Assembly: GCA_029561505.1 (NCBI GenBank)
Contig: JAKQXK010000684.1
Location: 1 to 14,235 of the forward strand
Reading direction: 5' to 3'
Length of the DNA stretch: 14,235 nt
Origin: Spirochaetota bacterium
GTDB taxonomy: Bacteria; Spirochaetota; Leptospiria; Turneriellales; Turneriellaceae
A program made the position numbers and the translations under genes. Positions within the stretch are counted from its first letter, which is position 1. The number at the start of each line of letters is the position of its first letter. A model generated the notes under the pieces. The model worked only from the letters and a program-made list of their open reading frames with translations. It searched no databases and was not told the DNA's origin. Of this stretch, positions 1 through 5,718 are shown piece by piece.

Positions 1-402
1 CGCAGCTTTTCGTTTGTGCGCCCGACCGAGCTGAATAAGCTCAAGCGCCTCGAAAAGCTGCACAGCATACGCATATTACCACACGATGTGCCCGCCGCAG
101 AAGCACTGCAGAAGAAAAAAGTTTCTTCGCTGCTCACCGAAATTAGCGAGGTCACGAAGCGCGCGAAACTTAGTCAATATCTTGAATATGTGCAAGACCT
201 CACGAGTGACGAAGTGTCCGTAGAAGAGGTTGCTGCTGCAGCGATCAAGATGCTGCTCGAAAAGGATAACAAGACCTACGACACAAAAACGCAGTTTATC
301 TCTGCGCAAGACGAACTGAAGAAAGTCAAGAGCGACAAACCGCGCCCGGGCAATTACCCGCCGCGGTCGGGTAAGAAATTTTATAAGAATAAGCGCAGAT
401 AG
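1..402 (+). CDS. DEAD-box ATP-dependent RNA helicase, C-terminal end (partial)
   Basis: The frame is open from the first base, so the gene starts before the window; 133 residues and the stop are visible. The first residues (SFVRPTELNKLKRLEKLHSI) match the end of helicase domain 2 in DEAD-box proteins, where a 'hhTP.E...L..IE' segment follows the last helicase motif. Next comes a helical stretch (about residues 35-90, LTEISEVTKRAKLSQYLEYV, then a V..EEVAAAAIKMLL helix) like the dimerisation/linker region of DeaD/CsdA. The tail is lysine- and arginine-rich (PRPGNYPPRSGKKFYKNKRR) and is typical of an RNA-binding extension. Such enzymes unwind RNA duplexes in ribosome assembly and mRNA turnover. 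The GTG at position 16 is not a real start. The catalytic motifs lie outside the window, so the exact subfamily is inferred. Confidence 0.85.
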   Translation, partial: RSFSFVRPTELNKLKRLEKLHSIRILPHDVPAAEALQKKKVSSLLTEISEVTKRAKLSQYLEYVQDLTSDEVSVEEVAAAAIKMLLEKDNKTYDTKTQFISAQDELKKVKSDKPRPGNYPPRSGKKFYKNKRR

Positions 403-542
403 TCAAAGGTTAGCGGATGCTGAAGCGAGAGCACGTTTCATGAGCCTCACGCAGCAAGGTAGCACACTGCTCTGGAAAAACTCTGCGGGCGGGTTTAGCA
501 CTGCCATCGACGGCTTCATGTTCCAGAATGAATTCTACCGAA

Positions 543-565
543 GAGTAGATTAACTCAATCTACTC
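543..565. terminator. Perfect inverted repeat overlapping the SPFH stop codon; possible two-way terminator
   Basis: GAGTAGATT (543-551) and AATCTACTC (557-565) are exact reverse complements separated by the 5-base loop AACTC. The hairpin lies between the helicase on the plus strand and the SPFH gene on the minus strand, and its right arm contains the TAG stop of the SPFH gene (560-562). Position and symmetry suit a transcription stop for both genes. Neither side has a clear T-run, so intrinsic termination is only a guess. Confidence 0.4.
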
Positions 566-1669
566 CGCTTTGCCGGGTGCAAGCAACTTACCCAACTGCT
601 GTAAAAGGTCGGCGCCGCTGGATACCGAGATGCTGTTTACCTTGCTTGCAATCGCTTCGATGTATTCCCATTCTTTGAGCTTGATCAGAAGCGGGTTGTT
701 TTCCATCAGTTTGACGGTGTTGAGCAGGCTGCGCGTCGATGCTGTCTCTTCGCGGCGCGTGATGACGTTTGCCTGCGCGCGCTTCTCGGCCTCGATCACC
801 TTGTTGAGAATATCTTTGATCTCACCGGGAAGAATGACGTCTTTTACGCCCGCGTGCTGAAATTCGAGACCCCAATCGCCCGCCGTTTGCCTGAGTTTGC
901 CAAGAATAAACTGCCCGACCTCTTCTTTCTTCTCGAGCAACTCGTCGAGCCGCAGCATGCCGACGTATTCGCGCAGAATCAGCTGTAGCAATATATAGAG
1001 TTGTTTTTCATATTCTTTGATCTTCTGGTACAGCGTCACCGGGTCGACGATACGGTACTGGCAAATAAAATTCAGGCGCAGTGTCACCTTGTCGTGTGTC
1101 ATGATCTCTTGCCCCGTCATGTCGAGCTGCTGTTGGCGCATGTCGAAACTCTGCGCAGTCACCTTCGTCGGCCCGCTCCAGAAATAATATTTACCCGGTT
1201 CGAGCAGGCGTGTGAATTTGCCGTTGAAGAACAGCATTGCTTTTTCAAATGAGTTTAGATTGACTACCTGCACGTAAGGCGTGAATTCTGCGTGCGCAAT
1301 AACCGACGGCGAGATCGAATCGGGTATGTCAGGGTTTGAAAAATCGATGAGTTCAAATCGATTCTTGCGCAGCGTGTTGAAGAACGCTGCTTTGCCCGGC
1401 TTAATGACGCGCTGAAAGTGCTCATCGGCATAGTGCAGGGCAATCTGTTTGTCGCCGACGTCGACGACATCGACGAGCTTCATGAGCTCTGCGTCTTGCA
1501 TGAAAACTTCGAGACTCTTGGTCGATCTAAACTCATCTGTGGCTTTGTGCCGCTCGACGACAACTTGGCCCAATGGTAACAGCCAATGACGGCCCGACCG
1601 CAGAAATCTTTCGTAAACGCCGTTACGGTAAAGTATGCCTATCTCGTCGCTTTGAATCGTTACAAACAT
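560..1669 (-). CDS. SPFH/band-7 domain protein (slipin-like)
   Basis: A 369-residue protein of the stomatin/prohibitin/flotillin superfamily, which forms oligomeric membrane-associated scaffolds. The band-7 domain covers about residues 142-310: the strand KVTLRLNFICQYRIVDP, then the helix LYILLQLILREYVGMLRLDE, then the ILPGEIKDILNKVIEAEKRA segment typical of slipins. The start has a good ribosome site (GAGG, then ATCT, then ATG on the minus strand). Unlike stomatins it has no N-terminal membrane helix. The stretch before the SPFH domain instead repeats a 'hhh.NG.h.R.L.PG.hhh' motif three times (about 10-32, 76-98, 144-165; see findings). It follows the candidate permuted tRNA on the same strand by about 285 bases. 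Family assignment is firm; the cellular role is unknown. Confidence 0.85.
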   Translation of the reverse strand: MFVTIQSDEIGILYRNGVYERFLRSGRHWLLPLGQVVVERHKATDEFRSTKSLEVFMQDAELMKLVDVVDVGDKQIALHYADEHFQRVIKPGKAAFFNTLRKNRFELIDFSNPDIPDSISPSVIAHAEFTPYVQVVNLNSFEKAMLFFNGKFTRLLEPGKYYFWSGPTKVTAQSFDMRQQQLDMTGQEIMTHDKVTLRLNFICQYRIVDPVTLYQKIKEYEKQLYILLQLILREYVGMLRLDELLEKKEEVGQFILGKLRQTAGDWGLEFQHAGVKDVILPGEIKDILNKVIEAEKRAQANVITRREETASTRSLLNTVKLMENNPLLIKLKEWEYIEAIASKVNSISVSSGADLLQQLGKLLAPGKAE

Positions 1670-1919
1670 AGATCCTCATTCTTCTGTATTTCTTCAACCA
1701 TGGGAGCCACCACAACACCTGCGGAAAGCCGCTTGAGCTGCCCCGCTGCAGTGCGGGCTTGCGCTGGCACTGTTTGAGGGCGGCGGTATCTGCGGTTTGC
1801 AGGGCAGGTTATCTGGCCGCCCAAAGGCAGGCCCCCATGCCCGAATAAGCCTTTTAAGGCGTGCTCAGCGCCGTGCCCGATTAAGGATTGGCACCCTCCT
1901 GAAAGCTTCACAGGCTTTT

Positions 1920-1936
1920 GCAAGATTCGAACTTGC
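1920..1936 (-). other. Orphan T-arm-like hairpin downstream of the permuted tRNA
   Basis: On the minus strand GCAAG-TTCGAAT-CTTGC forms a 5-bp stem with the invariant T-loop (T54 T55 C56 G57 A58). Just before it is a CCC-GAAA-GGG mini-hairpin (plus 1939-1948) that resembles the long variable arm of class II tRNAs. No acceptor strand pairs with the bases after it (AAAAGCC), and the anticodon 3' strand expected before it is missing. It cannot complete a normal tRNA with the D-arm upstream. Confidence 0.5.
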
Positions 1937-1953
1937 TCCCCTTTCGGGTTATC

Positions 1954-2026
1954 CAGTCTTATGCTCTACCACTGAGCTACAGGCATTGCTGCCTGGCGGG
2001 ATTCGAACCCGCGACCTTAAGATTAA
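1954..2026 (-). tRNA. Candidate circularly permuted tRNA gene, Asn(GUU) or Thr(GGU)
   Basis: Read on the minus strand, the 3' half comes first. It holds an anticodon-stem strand TCTTA (2022-2018), variable loop AGGTC (2017-2013), T-arm GCGGG-TTCGAAT-CCCGC (2012-1996) and acceptor strand CAGGCAG (1995-1989). Two bases (CA) later the 5' half begins: acceptor ATGCCTG (1986-1980), TA (positions 8-9), D-arm GCTC-AGTGGTA-GAGC (1977-1963), A26, anticodon-stem strand TAAGA (1961-1957), then CTGG. TAAGA pairs fully with TCTTA and TGCCTG with CAGGCA. T8, A14, G15, G18, G19, A21, T33, C48 and the T-loop invariants are all present with standard spacing. Closing the anticodon loop as CTG+TTAA gives GUU (Asn), and as CTGG+TAA gives GGU (Thr). 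In place, the acceptor strands form a hairpin closed by GCAA. A decayed tandem tRNA pair is the alternative. Confidence 0.55.
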
Positions 2027-2216
2027 TGGTGCCAGCGCGCCCGCCATACCATGCCCACATGCCACGGCAGGGGCAGTATCTGGTGTTTTGACACCCAGGA
2101 GAAACGCCACCGGCGGGTTATGGATTTGCATAACCAAGCAGCGTCAAGCGTTTGGCGCGTATGCACAGCCACGACGTTTTGGTTTGTCTGGCACAACCAG
2201 AAACGTGCTCTGTCGC

Positions 2217-3458
2217 ATGCCGGCAGACTCGACAAAATTGTTCAACGAATGGCTCGTGACCGACGGTGTGCGCGCAGCCGGCATGCCGGCACTCATCGTC
2301 GGTGTCGCGCAGAACCTAAATGCGATCGGGTTCGATCTGATTCGTATCACCGTGATGGTACGCACCCTGCACCCCGAGATCGAATCTATTCGTTTCGGGT
2401 GGACAATCGAGCACACTGAGATTCCCCCGATTGGTCAGCCGTTTTTTCTAAAAAAGCGTATCCGTCAGGTGGGCGACCAAAACGTCGAAGAAATCAGTTT
2501 TTCACACGGGGCCTTTGCGCGGTCAGCGCCTTACCAGGTGAGTCCCTATAAGAGGCTCGAACTGGGCGAAAACGAAGTGCATTCGCCAATAAAAGACACG
2601 GGTAATGAGTTTCCGATTCTCGACGATATTCGGCTGGGCGGCGGCACAGACTATTTTCTGTTTGCTCTGCCCCAGATTGGCGACGTCGGTCACCGCATTA
2701 GCTTCGCCACGCGCCGACCTGCAGGTTTCAGCGCCGAGCAGCTGCGGTTTCTTCGCGATGCCGCAAATCAACTTGCGGTTGCGATCGAACTTCAGGTGAA
2801 TCGATTGATCACCGAAAACCTGCTCGCCGTCTATCTCGGATTATTGCCCGCGCAGAAAGTGCTTTCTGGCACAATTAAGCCGGGCGATGTCGAACAGATC
2901 AGCGCGGCGATCTGGTTTTCTGACCTGCGCGGTTTCACCGAGCTCTCGCAGGTCACTGAATCGAGAGACCTGATTGAATCACTGAATACGTATTTCGAAA
3001 CGATTTCGAATCCGATTATCGAAAACGGCGGTGAAATTTTGAAATATATCGGCGATGCGGTTCTGGCGATTTTTCCCGTCGAGAATCAAGACGCCCTTGC
3101 AGCGGCGAAGCGGGCGTTCAGGGCCGCGCAGACCGCGAACGAAGCGGTGCGCCTGATGAATGAAAAAAGAAAGCTCGCGAATTCAGCAGCAATACATCAT
3201 GGTATCGCCCTTCATATCGGCGACGTACAGTATGGCAACATCGGCGCCAACCGCCGCCTCGATTTTACCGTGATTGGGCCCGCTGTGAACAAGGCATCGC
3301 GCGTCGAAAGCCTCTGTAAAGAAACGGGTTATGACCTGCTGATGTCAGGTGATTTTGCAGCGTACATTAGCGGTGCGAAAGAAATCGGTGAATACCAGCT
3401 CAAGGGCATCGCGCAGCCTGAGAAAATTTTCTGCGTGCATGAACGTACCGCGCCATAG
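2217..3458 (+). CDS. Class III adenylate cyclase with N-terminal GAF-like region
   Basis: Makes cAMP from ATP, probably in the cytoplasm, since no membrane helix is seen in the 413 residues. The N-terminal region (about 5-200) resembles the sensor part of soluble cyclases, with the recurring VRTLHPEI motif near residues 48-55. The catalytic domain runs from about 228 to 408. D236 (FSDLRGF) and D280 (YIGDAV) are the metal-binding aspartates. K276 and D349 occupy the adenine-selecting positions, so ATP rather than GTP is expected. N358 and R362 (NKASR) are the transition-state pair. All key residues are present, so it should be active as a homodimer. The frame is open upstream to 1797 but runs through tRNA-like sequence, so I use the ATG at 2217; no strong ribosome site precedes it. 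A hypothetical gene follows after 19 bases. Confidence 0.85.
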   Translation: MPADSTKLFNEWLVTDGVRAAGMPALIVGVAQNLNAIGFDLIRITVMVRTLHPEIESIRFGWTIEHTEIPPIGQPFFLKKRIRQVGDQNVEEISFSHGAFARSAPYQVSPYKRLELGENEVHSPIKDTGNEFPILDDIRLGGGTDYFLFALPQIGDVGHRISFATRRPAGFSAEQLRFLRDAANQLAVAIELQVNRLITENLLAVYLGLLPAQKVLSGTIKPGDVEQISAAIWFSDLRGFTELSQVTESRDLIESLNTYFETISNPIIENGGEILKYIGDAVLAIFPVENQDALAAAKRAFRAAQTANEAVRLMNEKRKLANSAAIHHGIALHIGDVQYGNIGANRRLDFTVIGPAVNKASRVESLCKETGYDLLMSGDFAAYISGAKEIGEYQLKGIAQPEKIFCVHERTAP

Positions 3459-3477
3459 ACGGGTTGCGACCAACAAA

Positions 3478-4041
3478 ATGTACCAAGCTCACAGCTATGT
3501 CGTTGGCAACGAAAAATTGAAGCTCTGGCTGTACCCTGAGAGCAAATCATTCAAACTGCATTCTCTTGAAGACGAATGGGATGACTGGCCTTACCCGCAC
3601 AAAATGGAATACTACATCGAAGGTTTTCTCAAAGAAATCGGCAAAGTCAACTCTTTGCAGTCGCTGATTCGTGTCTGCCCGATTCATTGCAACCAAGACC
3701 AAATAACTTCATTCATCTATAAGACCTTGGTAGAAGACGATCTCTTCTATGCGCAGAGCGAAGAGGTCTTTCATATTTCGTCTGAGCTGAAAATTTCTGA
3801 TTCTTTGGTGAAAATAACGCAACAATCGCAAAACGGAGGGCCTTACGGCGTCAGAAACAGCAATCACTCATACGAGTGTAAGGTTTTTCAACCGTATGCC
3901 CTGACAATTCAGGCCTTTGACGACGCCTTGAAAGTTACCTGGCCCCGCTTTTACAAGAAATGGGAAAAAACCAGCGATGGTTCTGAAATTTACCAAGGGC
4001 TGGTGACTTTCACTTCAATCTGCAGGCCTATTCCCATTTAG
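3478..4041 (+). CDS. Hypothetical protein, 187 residues
   Basis: I do not recognise a family. The protein is soluble, with no signal peptide or membrane helix. It is rich in aromatic residues, with an acidic-aromatic patch (EDEWDDWPYPHKMEYYIEGF, about 31-50) and a second cluster near WPRFYKKWEK (155-164). Cysteines sit at 68, 71, 134 and 182; C68 and C71 form a CPIHC motif that might bind metal but lacks a clear partner pair. It starts 19 bases after the adenylate cyclase stop, so co-transcription is likely. An earlier ATG at 3439 would overlap the cyclase end and add 13 residues; neither start has a good ribosome site. Its last 14 bases overlap the end of the convergent aldehyde dehydrogenase gene. 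Confidence 0.6.
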   Translation: MYQAHSYVVGNEKLKLWLYPESKSFKLHSLEDEWDDWPYPHKMEYYIEGFLKEIGKVNSLQSLIRVCPIHCNQDQITSFIYKTLVEDDLFYAQSEEVFHISSELKISDSLVKITQQSQNGGPYGVRNSNHSYECKVFQPYALTIQAFDDALKVTWPRFYKKWEKTSDGSEIYQGLVTFTSICRPIPI

Positions 4042-5656
4042 AGAACATCTTCTTCACTGAAAACACCGCGAGATGCAGCGATGCCTTGATCCACGACAGA
4101 ATGCCCAGCGGGGCAGAGAAGATCAGGGCGGATTTCAAAGCGCCATAGGTCTCGGGTGAAAACGGAAACCACCACAGGTTGCGCGGTGGGTTCATGATGT
4201 CCCAGTTGACGACCTGCGGCTGTGTCATTTCTTCGAGACCCAGCGCTGAGTGTGTGCGGCCGAGGCCACTTTCTTTGAAACCGCCCCACGGGGTTTCTGA
4301 AAGGCCGTGCGTATAGAGGTGATCGTTGATGGTGATGGCCCCCGCCTGAATCTGTGGGGCGATCTTCTTCGCTAGCTTTGTATTTTTTGTCCAGATCGAG
4401 GCGGTGAGGCCCATCGAGCAGTCATTTGCGAGGCTGATGGCCTCGTCTAATGAATCAAACTTCATGACGGGCAGAATTGGCCCAAATGTTTCTTCGCGCA
4501 TCAGCGGCATGTTATGGTTCACGTTGGTGACGAGAGTCGCAGGAAAAAAATTGCCTGCTTTGCCCGCGCTTGCCGTGGCCTGTGACTCAGCCATCACCTT
4601 GGCGCCCTTCTTGACGGCGCTCGCAAGGTGTGACTTGATTGTCGCCAACTGGTCTTTCGTCGTGACCGCGCCCATGTCGATATTAAAATCGGTGTCGGCG
4701 CCGTGGCGCATTGCTTTGGTCTTGCGCGCGAGCAGCTCAACGAATTCTTTATAGACGCCGCTCTGAACATAAATGCGTTCAACACCACCGCATGACTGCC
4801 CTGCATTCTGGTAGCCTGCCCATGCGGCGCCGTTGGTCGCGCGCTCGATATCCGCATCGTCTAAGACGATCATCGGGTCTTTGCCCCCGAGTTCTAGCGA
4901 TAGCGGCACAAGTTTCGCCGCAGCCTGCGCCATGAGTTTTTTACCTGTGGGAACAGACCCCGTGAAAAAAATCTTGTTGATACCGTGATCAATCATCGCC
5001 GTCGACACTTCGCCCCCAGAGCCAATCACATGCGTGAACAACCCTTCGGGTAAACCTGCAGAACGCACTATGTCTTCAATGGCCTTGCCGCAAGACAGCG
5101 TCACGGCCGCGACCTTCAGCACAACTGCGTTGCCCGCCATGAGCGCCATCACAACTTCACCAAACGGAATCGACAGCGGATAGTTCCATGGGCTGATAAT
5201 GCCGACGACACCCCAGGGTACGCGAATAATTTTCGATTGTTTGTTGAAGAACAGCCAGCTCGAGCGGCGCAGGTTCTTTTCTTTCAGCACCGAAGAAGCA
5301 TTTTTAGCGTACCAGCGCACTGCGAGCGAGGCGGGTATAACCTCAGTGGCGAGTGCATCGGTGCGCGATTTGCCGTTTTCGAGCGAGACGATGCGCGAAA
5401 GTTCATCGGCGTGCTCGGTGATGTACGCACGCATACGCAGAATATGGCTTGCGCGTTTGCGAAAGGGCAGTTTTGCCCATTCTGCCTGAGCCTTGCGGGC
5501 ATTTGCGAGAATGCCGGGAAATTTTTTCAGATCGGTGTTCGCAAATTCGGCAACTTTTTCGCCCGTCGCGGGGTTATAGGTGACGGTAGTTCTGCGGGCC
5601 TTGGCTTTTGGGGTGGGTTTCTTCATGGCGCAAACAGGCGATTTTTCAGCCGGCAC
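4028..5656 (-). CDS. NAD(P)-dependent aldehyde dehydrogenase, possibly membrane-attached
   Basis: Oxidises an aldehyde to its acid with NAD(P)+. The fold is complete: N158 (SPWNYP) binds the substrate oxygen, E255 (LELGGKDP) is the general base, C289 (GQSCGG) is the nucleophile, and E389 (EETFGP) lies at the cofactor site. The body runs from about residue 25 to 480. The last 50 residues (from NLWWFPFS) are unusually hydrophobic (SALIFSAPLGILSW, ASLHLAVFS) and end in basic residues, like a tail anchor. Class 3 fatty-aldehyde dehydrogenases have a similar tail, so a long-chain lipid aldehyde is a reasonable guess. The first possible start is GTG at 5656 (542 residues); ATG at 5626 (532 residues) is at least as likely, and no clear ribosome site decides. 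The gene is divergent from the membrane kinase, with a palindrome in between. Confidence 0.85.
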   Translation of the reverse strand: MPAEKSPVCAMKKPTPKAKARRTTVTYNPATGEKVAEFANTDLKKFPGILANARKAQAEWAKLPFRKRASHILRMRAYITEHADELSRIVSLENGKSRTDALATEVIPASLAVRWYAKNASSVLKEKNLRRSSWLFFNKQSKIIRVPWGVVGIISPWNYPLSIPFGEVVMALMAGNAVVLKVAAVTLSCGKAIEDIVRSAGLPEGLFTHVIGSGGEVSTAMIDHGINKIFFTGSVPTGKKLMAQAAAKLVPLSLELGGKDPMIVLDDADIERATNGAAWAGYQNAGQSCGGVERIYVQSGVYKEFVELLARKTKAMRHGADTDFNIDMGAVTTKDQLATIKSHLASAVKKGAKVMAESQATASAGKAGNFFPATLVTNVNHNMPLMREETFGPILPVMKFDSLDEAISLANDCSMGLTASIWTKNTKLAKKIAPQIQAGAITINDHLYTHGLSETPWGGFKESGLGRTHSALGLEEMTQPQVVNWDIMNPPRNLWWFPFSPETYGALKSALIFSAPLGILSWIKASLHLAVFSVKKMFSKWE

Positions 5657-5662
5657 GTAAAG
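5656..5662 (+). promoter_or_regulatory. CGTAAAG half-site copy near the aldehyde dehydrogenase start
   Basis: CGTAAAG here repeats the right half of the palindrome at 5683-5700 with the same orientation, 38 bases away. It overlaps the GTG start codon option of the aldehyde dehydrogenase and the -35 region of the plus-strand promoter. It may be a second binding site for the same regulator; a 7-base match alone is weak evidence. Confidence 0.25.
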
Positions 5663-5676
5663 TGGTTTTGCGAATA

Positions 5677-5682
5677 TATAAT
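5677..5682 (+). promoter_or_regulatory. Consensus -10 box for the membrane kinase gene
   Basis: TATAAT is a perfect sigma-70 -10 hexamer, placed 37 bases before the ATG at 5719, which would put the transcript start near 5689. The expected -35 position (5654-5659, CACGTA) is poor, so an activator or an unusual -35 may be needed. It supports 5719 as the start of the kinase. Confidence 0.5.
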
Positions 5683-5700
5683 CTTTACAGCGCCGTAAAG
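5683..5700. promoter_or_regulatory. Palindromic operator candidate
   Basis: CTTTACAGCGCCGTAAAG is an inverted repeat with perfect 6-base arms (CTTTAC/GTAAAG) and a nearly symmetric centre. It directly follows the TATAAT box and covers the expected transcript start of the kinase gene, the classic place for a repressor site. It also lies upstream of the divergent aldehyde dehydrogenase, so one regulator could control both genes. The regulator is unknown. Confidence 0.5.
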
Positions 5701-5718
5701 ACTACGAAACCATCGGCG

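Larger units (their letters stand above)
1670..2216. other. Gene-free, hairpin-rich intergenic region around the permuted tRNA
   Basis: No convincing protein gene lies in these 547 bases. Besides the tRNA parts there are several inverted repeats: CAGTGC/GCACTG (1749-1754 and 1767-1772), GCCT-TTTA-AGGC (1849-1860), GGTGT-TTTG-ACACC (2082-2095) and GGTTATG/CATAACC (2116-2122 and 2129-2135). TGGCACC directly before the tRNA 3' half (minus strand, 2034-2028) is complementary to GGTGCCA in the trailer (minus strand, 1895-1889). A weak minus-strand promoter may lie at 2147-2117: TTGACG, 19 bases, then CATAAC. The region would serve as leader for the tRNA and the SPFH gene on the minus strand and for the cyclase on the plus strand. 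Confidence 0.5.

Noticed and set aside
440..553. Small plus-strand frame (37 residues, MSLTQQGSTLLWKN...) after the helicase, with a GAGAG eight bases before its ATG
   Set aside because: No recognisable motif; it ends inside the hairpin at 543-565. Too short to separate from chance without conservation data.
1660..1923. Minus-strand frame of 87 residues ending 10 bases into the SPFH gene
   Set aside because: It begins inside the orphan T-arm with a TTG codon, has no ribosome site or family likeness, and crosses several hairpins.
2088..2122. Plus-strand TTGACA (2088-2093) as -35 of a cyclase promoter
   Set aside because: The nearest -10-like bases (TTATGG, 2118-2123) are 24 bases away, too far for a sigma-70 promoter; TTGACA is also part of a hairpin.
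1889..2140. A permuted group I or group II intron as the way to join the tRNA halves
   Set aside because: I found no GACTA-type P7 segment, no convincing internal guide for the TAAGACT exon end, and no domain V-like hairpin. It could still be tested with covariance models.
1797..2216. Upstream extension of the adenylate cyclase frame (140 residues)
   Set aside because: It runs through the antisense of the tRNA halves and lacks family similarity; the cyclase family N-terminus fits the ATG at 2217.
5608..5718. Longer start for the membrane kinase at 5608
   Set aside because: It would lie inside the aldehyde dehydrogenase gene and upstream of the TATAAT box; the ATG at 5719 fits better.
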